Positions 33,246-41,076 of a DNA stretch of 43,914 nucleotides are shown one piece after another. Numbering within the stretch: the first letter of the stretch is position 1; each line of letters opens with the position of its first letter. Position numbers and translations under genes: made by a program. The stretch is taken from the IMG/VR virus record IMGVR_UViG_3300033978_000436, positions 1 through 43,914 of that record, one strand, 5' to 3'. Below the pieces are notes generated by a model. That model was given only the letters and a program-made list of their open reading frames with translations. It made no database searches and was not told the DNA's origin. This DNA comes from a virus.

Positions 33246-33863
33246 ATGAGTACTGCAGTTCTCGACGATCGCACCATCAACCACCCGGCTGTCCTCGCTT
33301 TGCGTGAGGCGCAGGCTACGGTGGAAAGTATTAAGAATGACGCGCCGCAGTATTTCCCGGAGGCTGCGAGCGTTGGCGACGCCGTTCGGCAGGGCGACAT
33401 CTATATCCAGCTCATCGAGCCGGTGACCAAGACGCCGTTTTTATACCGCAACGCCTTTCCAACGTTCCCAATGCAGCTGGCTGACGGTAACACCAAGGGC
33501 AGCCGACACTGCCTTGCGCGCGGTAACGGCGTTACGGTGTACGCCCCGGTTGGCGTTAACAGCTTAGAAATGCTGTCGGACGTTGCTGCGCAATTTGGTA
33601 TCAAGCCGTCAGATGTCGACTGGACCACAAAGCTACGCAACGCCGAGTGGGAAGAACGTCGTACGGCTTCACCGCAGAAGAACACACATACCGTGAATGC
33701 CGCGCAAATGCTCACGTTTGCCGGACCGATCTTCAACCTGACGGAAACTAACACTGTAACGCACCCTGAGCACGGGGACTGGATTCTGCCGCCCGGCTCA
33801 TACCGTGTCACTTATCAGCGAACCGTGGCGCGTGACAACACGGTCACGCGAGTCCTCGACTGA
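33246..33863 (+). CDS. Partner protein of the DUF6745-like gene
   Basis: 205 residues from the ATG at 33246 (AGGAG 8 bases upstream). AVRQGDIYIQLIEPVTKTPF, then GSRHCLARGNGVTVYAPVGV, and a C-terminal THPEHGDWILPPGSYRVTYQ follow the pattern 'RQGDvl..pv ... trHvv ... EHP...lppGtY.v..QREY' found directly next to DUF6745 genes. Beta-rich; function unknown. Codon use is more GC-rich than the neighbours. Ends before a strong terminator. Confidence 0.65.
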   Translation: MSTAVLDDRTINHPAVLALREAQATVESIKNDAPQYFPEAASVGDAVRQGDIYIQLIEPVTKTPFLYRNAFPTFPMQLADGNTKGSRHCLARGNGVTVYAPVGVNSLEMLSDVAAQFGIKPSDVDWTTKLRNAEWEERRTASPQKNTHTVNAAQMLTFAGPIFNLTETNTVTHPEHGDWILPPGSYRVTYQRTVARDNTVTRVLD

Positions 33864-33884
33864 TAGATATCTAAATGCAACCAC

Positions 33885-33922
33885 ACCCGGACGGTAGCCT
33901 CAAAAACTACCGTCCGGGTTTA
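33885..33922 (+). terminator. Rho-independent-type terminator
   Basis: ACCCGGACGGTAG (33885-33897) pairs perfectly with CTACCGTCCGGGT (33907-33919), 13 bp, loop CCTCAAAAA, followed by a short TTTAT. It closes the DUF6915 to 33863 block. Confidence 0.7.
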
Positions 33923-33937
33923 TCTAAGAGTAGACGA

Positions 33938-34312
33938 ATGACAAAAACAGAAATGCTTTGGACAGACGTATCGCCGGACGTAGTAAAAGCAGCCGCAGAA
34001 CTGTGTGACGGGCACAGCATCTTTGACCCGGAAGCGCTGCGGGAAGTTGGCGTGCCACCAGCACTAGTCGAGCGCTTTACCGAGATCTTTGAGAGCGATT
34101 TCAGCAATCCAAAGGCCACGATCTTTGATAACAAAACCGGTAAGCCGGTCAATCAGATGAGCGGCGTCTACGGCTACAACGTGCTGTCGGGAATGGTTCG
34201 CGACTTGCAGCTACTGTGTGCACCAAAGTTTGGGCGCGGGTTTCAAGCTGAAGTATGGAAAAAAGCAATTTTTGACTACTGTGACGGCGCAAAGCCGGCG
34301 GAGAATTTATGA
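33938..34312 (+). CDS. Protein of unknown function
   Basis: 124 residues from the ATG at 33938. KAAAELCDGHSIFDPEALRE is helical; the rest has NQMSGVYGYNVLSGMVRDLQ and APKFGRGFQAEVWKKAIFDY, a helical C-terminal pattern seen in other phage proteins. No ribosome site is strong (TAAGAG). First gene after the terminator; no clear promoter seen. Confidence 0.6.
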   Translation: MTKTEMLWTDVSPDVVKAAAELCDGHSIFDPEALREVGVPPALVERFTEIFESDFSNPKATIFDNKTGKPVNQMSGVYGYNVLSGMVRDLQLLCAPKFGRGFQAEVWKKAIFDYCDGAKPAENL

Positions 34313-34776
34313 ACGAGGCCGACCTGCAACTGCAATACATGGTGGCGAATAAAGAACCCGTAACAGCAGAAGTTATAGAAGCATTAATCTTGCGAGCTTT
34401 TGCGAATCACTTCTGCGACGTGGATAACGCAGAGACGGCTGGCAACGTTATTTCCAGTTTATGCGGCTGCCTGTGCGACATGCGGCTTGGCGAAGCTTAC
34501 GCAGCCGGCGAAGAACAAGAAACAGTTGTTGAGACGCAAATCCTAAGTGGCTCAGACGCAGAAACATGCTACTGCAACGAAGTTATTCGGCTGTACTGTG
34601 AGCGCGGGTTTGACAGGCTGTACGCCGAAGAATCTGCATCATGGCCAGATGTACTTCCAATGAGCAGCGAATATCTAGAAAACACGCTGCACAAGCTGGC
34701 AGCACTAGAAGTTGGGCATGACCTTATCGTGCTTGATTACCTTCGCGCAACGGCAGCACGTAAACGTAAAGGTTAA
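34309..34776 (+). CDS. Acidic helical protein of unknown function
   Basis: 155 residues, ATGA overlap. VTAEVIEALILRAFANHFCD, SLCGCLCDMRLGEAYAAGEE and ETCYCNEVIRLYCERGFDRL give seven cysteines in helices, possibly metal-linked. Not recognised. Confidence 0.6.
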   Translation: MNEADLQLQYMVANKEPVTAEVIEALILRAFANHFCDVDNAETAGNVISSLCGCLCDMRLGEAYAAGEEQETVVETQILSGSDAETCYCNEVIRLYCERGFDRLYAEESASWPDVLPMSSEYLENTLHKLAALEVGHDLIVLDYLRATAARKRKG

Positions 34777-34778
34777 AA

Positions 34779-35051
34779 ATGGTCTCGATAAATAGTAATT
34801 TTGAATTAGATCATCCGTCTGACGACGTTTTGGAATTCTGCAAAAACATCGTGCGCGTTATTGCGGACGGCGGTGTGTGGGGAATTCCAAGATCTAACAC
34901 AATCTTTCGTTTAGACCACAAAAACAAACGACTGGTACTTATAAACGCCGGCAACGACGATGACGCAGATTTTCTTGCAACGCAGCGAGTATTTAAACAC
35001 ATTGGCTGGGACGTAGTAGAAAAAGAAGACCATGGAACAACAAAATCATGA
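34779..35051 (+). CDS. Small protein of unknown function
   Basis: 90 residues; AAAGG ribosome site. VLEFCKNIVRVIADGGVWGI then RSNTIFRLDHKNKRLVLINA reads as a helix followed by beta strands, the pattern of a small conserved phage domain ending in 'GWdV' (HIGWDVVEKEDHG). Role unknown. Overlaps the next gene by 20 bases. Confidence 0.6.
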   Translation: MVSINSNFELDHPSDDVLEFCKNIVRVIADGGVWGIPRSNTIFRLDHKNKRLVLINAGNDDDADFLATQRVFKHIGWDVVEKEDHGTTKS

Positions 35052-35562
35052 ATTGCTTGGTCTCGTTGTAGCCCGGCAACGCGCTCTTTGTGACGCGCTA
35101 CGAAATACAGAGAAGAAAGAAGAAGACCAACTAGCTTTGCGGCACGCAGCGTTTATAGATACATGCCTGCCGCAAATATGGAATAGCATAATCGCGCTAG
35201 ACATTCTTGTGCCGCACTATAATGACGACAGGCGCGCGCTTACAATCCCGGCGCGGCGTTACGGTCGTTATGTACGCGCAAATGACGTCATTGTTGGGAT
35301 TACGCTTAAACGGCACGGCGGCGGAGAAGCCACGTGGAAATGTCGTCGAACCAAGAGCGGCGAGATTAAATATATGGGCGATCTTGTAGAGGTTGACGAC
35401 CGTTTAGAGTGCAACAAAGAATTTACAAAACAGCAATTTGAGCAGACGTTTATAAATCACGTCGCGCAGATTATCCCAGTTGATAAGCTGGAACACATCG
35501 AACCAGTTGACACAATTGAAAAGAAAGGGCGGCGTCGCGTTTTAGCGCCGCTAGCGCAGTAG
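35032..35562 (+). CDS. Protein of unknown function
   Basis: 176 residues. ALCDALRNTEKKEEDQLALR is helical; ALTIPARRYGRYVRANDVIV then EATWKCRRTKSGEIKYMGDL is a basic beta-rich core, then a helical end and KKGRRRVLAP. Could bind nucleic acids; not recognised. Confidence 0.6.
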   Translation: MEQQNHELLGLVVARQRALCDALRNTEKKEEDQLALRHAAFIDTCLPQIWNSIIALDILVPHYNDDRRALTIPARRYGRYVRANDVIVGITLKRHGGGEATWKCRRTKSGEIKYMGDLVEVDDRLECNKEFTKQQFEQTFINHVAQIIPVDKLEHIEPVDTIEKKGRRRVLAPLAQ

Positions 35563-35563
35563 C

Positions 35564-35836
35564 ATGAAACTGACAGAGCAAGAAACGCAGTTAGTTTATC
35601 AATTGTTGCGCGTTTCAAATGCAGCGGTAAGCAAACACAAAATCGAGCTAATCCGCCAATACATTAAAGACACCAAAAACGACGAATGCGCGGATTCAGC
35701 GGAATTAGACGCCACATTTGACTTCCACGAAAAAATATGGCAACTTCTCCAAAAAGTTGAAAAACGCGTAAAAAACAGCGACAAAAAATCGTTGAATAAG
35801 AAACCAAGGAACGGTAATCGTGAGAGACGAACTTGA
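35564..35836 (+). CDS. Small basic helical protein of unknown function
   Basis: 90 residues, start next to the previous stop. LVYQLLRVSNAAVSKHKIEL, EKIWQLLQKVEKRVKN, then a Lys/Arg-rich tail (KKSLNKKPRNGNRERR). Overlaps the next gene by 17 bases. Not recognised. Confidence 0.55.
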   Translation: MKLTEQETQLVYQLLRVSNAAVSKHKIELIRQYIKDTKNDECADSAELDATFDFHEKIWQLLQKVEKRVKNSDKKSLNKKPRNGNRERRT

Positions 35837-36284
35837 GCAGCAATTGGTCACGAAGTTTCCTGAGCTGTTTGGAGATCGGGACAAACCGCCCACGGAAACG
35901 CTGATTTGTTTTGGCTGCGAGTGCGACGACGGCTGGTTTGACCTGATCTACACAGCCTGCCACGTGATTCAAAATCACATGGAATACAAGCCTGAAACTC
36001 CGCAGTTTCGGTTTAGCCAAATCAAAGAAAAGTTTGGCGGACTGCGGTTGTACTTCTACGGCGGCGATGACTACACACGCGCGGTGTGCGTCGTGGCTGA
36101 AACTATGTCGTACAAGATCTGCGAGATCACTGGCGACCGCGGGCAGCTGTGTTCAACCGGATACTGGCTGCGCACTTTGTCACCAGCAATGGCAGAAAAA
36201 CACGGATACAAGCTGCTGTCAAAGGATGACGACGATGACGAAGAAAAAAACAATAGCGACAGCGCCGAGCAAACAGAAAAGTGA
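35820..36284 (+). CDS. Conserved phage protein (KEKFGGLRFY family)
   Basis: 154 residues from GTG 35820 (AAGGAA upstream). CFGCECDDGWFDLIYTACHV, then IKEKFGGLRLYFYGGDDYTR and AETMSYKICEITGDRGQLCS and WLRTLSPAMAEKHGY follow a pattern common in phage proteins (qvKEKFGgLRfYv ... S..iCe.CG..G). Cys pairs may bind zinc. The C-terminus is a short acidic run (DDDDDEEKNN) that overlaps the next gene. Role unknown. Confidence 0.7.
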   Translation: MRDELEQQLVTKFPELFGDRDKPPTETLICFGCECDDGWFDLIYTACHVIQNHMEYKPETPQFRFSQIKEKFGGLRLYFYGGDDYTRAVCVVAETMSYKICEITGDRGQLCSTGYWLRTLSPAMAEKHGYKLLSKDDDDDEEKNNSDSAEQTEK

Positions 36285-36615
36285 GCGGGCTCCGCGCGTG
36301 TCAGTGCCCGAGCTATTTCGGTTGTGGCACGAAGAAATAAACACAACCGATATCTGCGTGCGGCTTGGTATTAGCAAATCAGCTATTAGCCGGCTAGCTA
36401 AAAGATACGGATTGCCAAAACGAAAAAACGGCAATAACGGAAAAACTAAAAACGTTGACCCGTCGCCAGAAGAAATAGCAAAGTTGGCACTTGAAACACG
36501 CGCAAAATGGTCGGATAAAGAACTAGACGATCGCTATCAAGGTCCGAGTCGCAAGAACTGGTGCGCGCCTGCGTATACGTATAACGCTAGCAGCGGCAGC
36601 TTTTTACCAAAATGA
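36235..36615 (+). CDS. Helix-turn-helix DNA-binding protein
   Basis: 126 residues from the ATG at 36235, with AAAGG upstream at 9 bases (an ATG at 36226 is possible). VSVPELFRLWHEEINTTDIC followed by RLGISKSAISRLAKRYGLPK is a clear helix-turn-helix, of the type used by transposase-like or Sigma-70-region-4-like regulators; the second part (EEIAKLALETRAKWSDKELD) adds helices. The overlap with the previous gene's acidic end suggests a coupled pair. Confidence 0.65.
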   Translation: MTKKKTIATAPSKQKSERAPRVSVPELFRLWHEEINTTDICVRLGISKSAISRLAKRYGLPKRKNGNNGKTKNVDPSPEEIAKLALETRAKWSDKELDDRYQGPSRKNWCAPAYTYNASSGSFLPK

Positions 36616-36624
36616 GCAACGCAA

Positions 36625-36858
36625 ATGACACTACCTTACGAGCGTTATCGCGCGGTGCAACACGCCCGGGAATTGCTGCAAGACTTACTAGACGCAAAGA
36701 AAACGCCAAAAGTACCAAGAAAAATTCGCCTGCGTGCGCTCAGTGTGTTGCGGCACTATCCGTATAAATATGACATGGAGAATGCGGCACAAGCAGCGCC
36801 AGACGTATTTGCAGTAACAAGCCCGCTGTGTAAAGGAGACACGCGCGAAGATGCTTAG
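36625..36858 (+). CDS. BPSL0761-family-like protein
   Basis: 77 residues. LPYERYRAVQHARELLQDLL, KTPKVPRKIRLRALSVLRHY and PYKYDMENAAQAAPDVF match the BPSL0761 family pattern (tPyERtraV..tr.fL..l...prvPr.iR..a..lLRHyP...d...aa). Role unknown; conserved in bacteria and phages. The next gene overlaps by 8 bases. Confidence 0.7.
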   Translation: MTLPYERYRAVQHARELLQDLLDAKKTPKVPRKIRLRALSVLRHYPYKYDMENAAQAAPDVFAVTSPLCKGDTREDA

Positions 36859-37180
36859 AACAAATAAAAAGTACGACGGTTACGAACCGTCAGACCAAGA
36901 TATTGTTATCAATAACTACAGGCTCGTCTGTACGTGCCCCGCGTGCCCTGAGCAATATGACGTATTTGACGATACCACTGGCGGGCTTATGGGCTACCTG
37001 CGTTTGCGCCACGGCGACTTTCGCGCTGACTGCCCAGACGTTGGCGGCGAAATTGTCTACTCGTCAAATCCAAAAGGCGACGGAATATTTGACGAAGACG
37101 AACGGTTACCAGAACTCATAAAAGCCGTAGTGGCAATAAAAAACTGGTGGGACAAACTTAAGGAGGAGCAAAATATATGA
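36851..37180 (+). CDS. Conserved phage protein (VFDxxTGxLxGYLRLRHG family)
   Basis: 109 residues. VINNYRLVCTCPACPEQYDV has two Cys pairs; FDDTTGGLMGYLRLRHGDFR and DVGGEIVYSSNPKGDGIFDE, ERLPELIKAVVAIKNWW follow a conserved phage pattern, role unknown. The C-terminus overlaps the next gene by 4 bases. Confidence 0.65.
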   Translation: MLRTNKKYDGYEPSDQDIVINNYRLVCTCPACPEQYDVFDDTTGGLMGYLRLRHGDFRADCPDVGGEIVYSSNPKGDGIFDEDERLPELIKAVVAIKNWWDKLKEEQNI

Positions 37181-37440
37181 AAAAACAACACGACGATGCC
37201 GGCATTTGGTCGCTGATGGCAATAGTGTTTATTATCGGCACATTTGTATCTATGGTAATCGGCGGCGTTACAAATACAAGCAGCACGCCAACTCCAATGT
37301 TCAACCCCGACGCAGGCTCGTTTGAGCATCGGTACGTCAAAGAGCGCGTCAAGTTAGAAGGCTATAGCGACAAAGAAGCAAGCCAAGCCGCAGACGCGAT
37401 CATGAAGTTTCACAACGCTCAACAGGCGCGCAAGAAATGA
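37177..37440 (+). CDS. Single-pass membrane protein
   Basis: 87 residues; AAGGAGG ribosome site. A hydrophobic segment around residues 10-31 (IWSLMAIVFIIGTFVSMVIG) starts after a short N-terminus; the rest is helical and charged (FEHRYVKERVKLEGYSDKEA). Probably membrane-anchored with a cytoplasmic or periplasmic helix. Function unknown. Confidence 0.6.
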   Translation: MKKQHDDAGIWSLMAIVFIIGTFVSMVIGGVTNTSSTPTPMFNPDAGSFEHRYVKERVKLEGYSDKEASQAADAIMKFHNAQQARKK

Positions 37441-37574
37441 AAACGTACATTGTGTACGACCCCAAGGGCGATGAGATGCCCGAACTAATTAAAGCGGCAA
37501 GCCATAACGCAGCCGAAAAGAAAGCCGTAAAAAAATACGGCGCAGGTTCAAGCGTCTCTTACACTGAGGTTTAA
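37437..37574 (+). CDS. Very small protein of unknown function
   Basis: 45 residues, ATGA overlap. MKTYIVYDPKGDEMPELIKA then ASHNAAEKKAVKKYG follows a small phage pattern (Mkty.v.D..g.....ikAaS.naAekkA). Too short for confident family assignment, but the overlap and coding pattern support it. Confidence 0.55.
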   Translation: MKTYIVYDPKGDEMPELIKAASHNAAEKKAVKKYGAGSSVSYTEV

Positions 37575-37575
37575 C

Positions 37576-37902
37576 GTGACCCAGAAATACAAATATCTGG
37601 ACAAAGGATTTCTCAACCGCATCAATCGCATGTCGCGCGACGTGCTGCAGTACAACAGGTCGCTACCGCAGTCGCTAGTAGACGCGCTACCAGAAGAGCG
37701 GTTTTACGTTATCACGTGGTCAATGTTGCACGAGCACATTGCCGGAAAGCCGGCTGACCCGCATATGCGCTGCCTGATCTATGGCGGCCCAGACGTACCA
37801 AACCCACTAATCCTCGATATGGAAATGGGATTGTACGAGATTCTGCCTGAATACGAAGTGCGTGAAAAAGAAAACGGCGAAATTGAAACCGTGCAAGTTT
37901 AA
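37576..37902 (+). CDS. Protein of unknown function, GTG start
   Basis: 108 residues from GTG 37576, one base after the previous stop. RINRMSRDVLQYNRSLPQSL, then EHIAGKPADPHMRCLIYG and LDMEMGLYEILPEYEVREKE suggest a mixed domain. Not recognised. Confidence 0.55.
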   Translation: MTQKYKYLDKGFLNRINRMSRDVLQYNRSLPQSLVDALPEERFYVITWSMLHEHIAGKPADPHMRCLIYGGPDVPNPLILDMEMGLYEILPEYEVREKENGEIETVQV

Positions 37903-37915
37903 TGAAAGGATTTAT

Positions 37916-39343
37916 ATGGGACGAGGGAGCAATAAGCGAATGGCCAAGAAACGCGCTGCCCGGCAAGTTGCGGCAGCAAGAAATGAAAGCTATCTAGACG
38001 CGCAAGACGTAGATCTTGACGACGAAGATATGGTTGTGGCAAATGTTACAGTCAAGCCAAAGCAGTTGTCGTGGAAGCACCGCAAGTCTGGAGAGACGGG
38101 TGTATTCGCAGCGCTGTTTGAAGAAGTGCTATACGACGTACCAGAAGGATTGAGCGCTACACCGGCGACACGTATTGCAAAATACAACGCCATTATGCGG
38201 GCTATTAATTCAACGCCGGCAAACGCGGACAAGACTGGAACCATCACAGTCCGCATTCCGTGGACGATGTTGGACTTCCCGCCAGACGGCGTGGGCCGTG
38301 AGGTGCGCGTTAATAAAGGCCACATCGGCCATATTGTGCGGCATTATCACGAGCCAAGCTGGTGCCCGCCAATGGTTACAATGCTGCCAATCTATGACGA
38401 CAACGGGCAGCTTATTACCGTGCGCTTTTATGTACCAGATGGCTGGCATCGCACACGTATCCGGCTAGAGATGCATTACGCGCAAAACCCGGAGAATCTG
38501 CGCACAGGTAAAAATCCTGTCGAGATCGAAGTGAGTGCGGCGCCAGTAAAGTCTATTGTTGAAGTAGCAGAGGCGTTTGCTGCTGCTAACGGCAAAGGCA
38601 CGCAGCCGATGGCCGGCAGCGATTCGTGGCGCAACGACTACATTGCCGGCGAAGAAAACGTTGTCAAGGCAGTTGAGCTGGCGGCTGAGTATGGGCTTGA
38701 TGCATCTGCGTCCCCAAACAAGCGCGGTTGGCCGCGGTTTACAAACGGCAAGATCATCATGCATATGTGCAATGGCGCGCGTTATCATTTTCCGTGGATC
38801 ACAGAAAAAGACGTACGCCGAGCACTGCAGCTGATTACAGATCCGGCGTGTGAAGGGCTGTACGGTCACAAAGACGCCTTGAAGCAAAACTTCTTTGGCG
38901 GACTGTGCCACCTGATTGCTTATTACGAGCGACCGGGTTACATGCACGACGCAGGGCTAAAGCACGTGTTCTCTCGACCTGACGTTTTGTCGCGCGTCGA
39001 AGAGCTGGCCAAGGAAATGTCGCCAGCGTTGCTCGTAGTTGAAATGCAGATTCCAGAAGCGTCAATCTCGCGTGACGAGTCAAAGCGCTATCACAACTAC
39101 GCTGCGGCAATGCGCCGGCTATACTTAGCCAGCGTACCGGCACCAAAAGCGCGCAACAGCAACTGGATGGAATGCCCGCCAGAGCTGCGACAGTTGTTTC
39201 ACGTAGCGCCCGGCATTCAAGATGAAAACGAGCGTAAGCGATTCATTGCCGAAATGAACGCTGCGCTTATTAAGAAAACAGGACCCAAGAAAAGGGCCAA
39301 CAAGAGCAAAATTACCGATGAAGATAAAAACTTCACACGGTAA
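37916..39343 (+). CDS. ParB-like protein
   Basis: 475 residues from the ATG at 37916 (AAAGGA). The N-terminal 30 residues are strongly basic. A ParB/sulfiredoxin-like core is suggested by RIPWTMLDFPPDGVGREVRV, VTMLPIYDDNGQLITVRFYV and PDGWHRTRI, where 'DG-x-HR' is the family's nucleotide-loop motif. The second half (WRNDYIAGEENVVKAVELAA, WPRFTNGKIIMHMCNGARYH) is unrecognised. Such proteins act as nucleases or DNA-binding factors in phages. It ends the operon, 15 bases before a strong terminator. Confidence 0.6.
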   Translation: MGRGSNKRMAKKRAARQVAAARNESYLDAQDVDLDDEDMVVANVTVKPKQLSWKHRKSGETGVFAALFEEVLYDVPEGLSATPATRIAKYNAIMRAINSTPANADKTGTITVRIPWTMLDFPPDGVGREVRVNKGHIGHIVRHYHEPSWCPPMVTMLPIYDDNGQLITVRFYVPDGWHRTRIRLEMHYAQNPENLRTGKNPVEIEVSAAPVKSIVEVAEAFAAANGKGTQPMAGSDSWRNDYIAGEENVVKAVELAAEYGLDASASPNKRGWPRFTNGKIIMHMCNGARYHFPWITEKDVRRALQLITDPACEGLYGHKDALKQNFFGGLCHLIAYYERPGYMHDAGLKHVFSRPDVLSRVEELAKEMSPALLVVEMQIPEASISRDESKRYHNYAAAMRRLYLASVPAPKARNSNWMECPPELRQLFHVAPGIQDENERKRFIAEMNAALIKKTGPKKRANKSKITDEDKNFTR

Positions 39344-39357
39344 AGTAAGATAAACGC

Positions 39358-39402
39358 GTAGGGGCGGGTGTAATAACCCGCCCCTACCGTTTCTTTTCTT
39401 TT
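39358..39402 (+). terminator. Rho-independent terminator
   Basis: GTAGGGGCGGGT (39358-39369) pairs perfectly with ACCCGCCCCTAC (39376-39387), 12 bp, loop GTAATA, followed by a T-rich CGTTTCTTTTCTTTT. Ends the long 33.9-39.3 kb operon. Confidence 0.85.
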
Positions 39403-39418
39403 GATATCAGCAGCTTGT

Positions 39419-39577
39419 CCGGCAGCTTCCTGTCCAGTAAAGCCGGGCTCACTTGTCTGTTCTACGTGCTGTGTTCACTTCCACAGAAAACAGACTGGTA
39501 ATCCCAAACGCGTGTCACGATAGGTTCATGCCCTATTGTGTGACTGTGCAATTCAGTCGTTGGGATCTTTTTAAAAA
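39419..39577 (+). ncRNA. Structured non-coding segment, possible RNA
   Basis: Three folds: CCGGC/GCCGG (39419-39423, 39442-39446); GTCTGTT/AACAGAC enclosing CTGTG/CACAG (39455-39495); and an outer stem ATCCCAA (39501-39507)/TTGGGAT (39560-39566) around an inner hairpin with ATAGG/CCTAT (39520-39524, 39532-39536), then CTTTTT. The last fold with its T-run may terminate a small RNA starting within the segment. No ORF above 50 codons is supported here. Confidence 0.5.
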
Positions 39578-39607
39578 CGTGTAGTACCTACAAAGCTACA
39601 ACAACAA

Positions 39608-39769
39608 ATGACCAGAGAACAAGCAATAAAGTTTATTCTGCGCGTTTTAAACAGCCGAATGTCAATCTTGAGTCCAGACAAAGCAAAAGCATTACAACTA
39701 GCAGAAGAACACAAAGTAACAACTATAGAGTTGATCGAAGCGTACGAAAAAATAGCTAAACAGATCTAA
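39608..39769 (+). CDS. Small helical protein of unknown function
   Basis: 53 residues. MTREQAIKFILRVLNSRMSI, then KALQLAEEHKVTTIELIEAY is strongly helical, with a basic and Ala/Leu-rich body that looks like a real protein; homologues are not known to me. No good ribosome site, so start and expression are uncertain. It lies between the two non-coding structured segments. Confidence 0.45.
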   Translation: MTREQAIKFILRVLNSRMSILSPDKAKALQLAEEHKVTTIELIEAYEKIAKQI

Positions 39770-39824
39770 GCTGTCATCTAAAAAATAATCAAACAGCCCC
39801 CGATCATCTAATACCCTTAAAAAC

Positions 39825-39968
39825 GCTTAGAGAGCCTTTTTGGCTCTAAGCTCCGTGTAGGCAAAGCCTACACTAGGTCCGCGTAAATCGGACAAGATTT
39901 GTGTTTTGCGCTTGCTCTAAGTCTTTGGTGCGTAAGACTTTGAAGCGCAATTTTGGGTCATTTTACCC
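39825..39968 (+). ncRNA. Run of five hairpins, candidate small RNA
   Basis: Five stems in 144 bases: GCTTAGAGAGCC/GGCTCTAAGC (39825-39851), GTGTAGGC/GCCTACAC (39855-39873), GTCCG/CGGAC (39877-39893), a two-part stem TTGCGCTT/AAGCGCAA around AAGTCTT/AAGACTT (39906-39950), and GGGT/ACCC (39955-39968). GCTCTAAG occurs at 39843 and again at 39914, so CTTAGAG could pair with either, which would allow two alternative structures. No ORF in this stretch is convincing. It precedes the DUF7227-like gene at 40005. Confidence 0.5.
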
Positions 39969-40004
39969 CCTTGGTTTTGCCCTCGCACCAATTTAAATAT
40001 CAAA

Positions 40005-40895
40005 ATGTCAGATCTCACTCTTATGCCCGCTAGAAAAAAACGGGCTGCAACGATAGGCTCTGTCCAAGTAGCAGTCAAAACTGTGACGGGCAAAGCGCTA
40101 CGAGCCAGAAAAAAACGACAGCAGCGCCGGCAGACAGCTTCCGGGTGCGTTCTGTACCGCGGGCCGAGCCCGTGGGCGTTAGACGGCCTCCCAGAAGCTG
40201 ACAGGGCCATTGTGATCCTGCTGACGTTCTCGTCCACGAACCGCAAGACAGGCGACACGTGCCAGCTGTGGCTTTTTGCCGACAAGCTCAAGCCCACCGA
40301 AGCCAAAGCTGCTGGGCTGAACCAGCTGGTCTGTGGCGACTGCGCGCTGATGCAGGTCTGCTACGTCAAGCTGCATCAGGCTCCGCGCATGATCTGGAAC
40401 TCCTACAAGAACGGAAACTACCCAGATTACCAGCCAGACCAGCACGATTGGATTATTGCTGAGAAAGGCGTTCGGTTCGGCGCCTACGGCGATCCAGTTC
40501 TGGTACCGATTGAATTGGTCCAGCATTTTGTTAGAGTTTCAAATCACAACTACACCGGGTTCACAGAGCAATGGGCCAAACCCGAGTACCAGATGTACCG
40601 GCCGTATTTCATGGCCAGCGTTCACCGCGACGAAGATATTCCCAGAGCCACGGCACTGGGTTGGCGCCACTACAGGGTTGGCACTGACGGCCCGAAAGCC
40701 GGCGAAGTCTTGTGCCCGCACCAGAACGAAAAACTTACGCAGGTTATTCAGTGCAGCACGTGTCAGGCGTGCAATGGCGCCAGCAGACCAGTGGGCCAGC
40801 AGCAGCGTCACAGTATTTTTGCCTATCCGACTGGCACAAAGTACATCAACACGCGATGGAAGAAAAACCTCGCAAGAACTCAACTAGAAAATTAA
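40005..40895 (+). CDS. DUF7227-like phage protein
   Basis: 296 residues. LTFSSTNRKTGDTCQLWLFA, NQLVCGDCALMQVCYVKLHQ, APRMIWNSYKNGNYPDYQ, RFGAYGDPVLVP, YTGFTEQWAKPEYQMYRPYF, MASVHRDEDIPRATALGWRH, then VIQCSTCQACNG follow a phage family I know as DUF7227: two or three Cys pairs and the segment 'GAYGDP', role unknown. The cysteines could bind zinc. The first 48 residues are very basic (ARKKRAATIG, RARKKRQQRRQ). A single ORF, with the upstream structured region as its leader. Confidence 0.7.
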   Translation: MSDLTLMPARKKRAATIGSVQVAVKTVTGKALRARKKRQQRRQTASGCVLYRGPSPWALDGLPEADRAIVILLTFSSTNRKTGDTCQLWLFADKLKPTEAKAAGLNQLVCGDCALMQVCYVKLHQAPRMIWNSYKNGNYPDYQPDQHDWIIAEKGVRFGAYGDPVLVPIELVQHFVRVSNHNYTGFTEQWAKPEYQMYRPYFMASVHRDEDIPRATALGWRHYRVGTDGPKAGEVLCPHQNEKLTQVIQCSTCQACNGASRPVGQQQRHSIFAYPTGTKYINTRWKKNLARTQLEN

Positions 40896-40909
40896 TCAAA
40901 GAACTAAAA

Positions 40910-41047
40910 ATGAACAACATTCATTTTGATCCGGTAGCCGTTATTGACCACCCAGAATTATTGACCTCTGAGCTAGGTAAGGTATGCTGCGCAATATTTT
41001 GTATGCGCGATAGCTTTAAAGACGACTGCCGTTTGCCTAAAGAATAG
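40910..41047 (+). CDS. Very small Cys-containing protein
   Basis: 45 residues (MNNIHFDPVAVIDHPELLTS then GKVCCAIFCMRDSFKDDCRL). Four cysteines. Start 15 bases after the previous stop; no clear ribosome site. Short but in a sensible place; function unknown. Confidence 0.4.
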   Translation: MNNIHFDPVAVIDHPELLTSELGKVCCAIFCMRDSFKDDCRLPKE

Positions 41048-41076
41048 GCCGCGTACGTTTTAACACGGAGGTTTAT

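Noticed and set aside
36034-36234. Upstream extension of the helix-turn-helix gene to 36034
   Set aside because: That part lies in the alternate frame of the KEKFGGLRFY gene and reads Cys/Thr-rich junk; the ribosome site favours the ATG at 36235.
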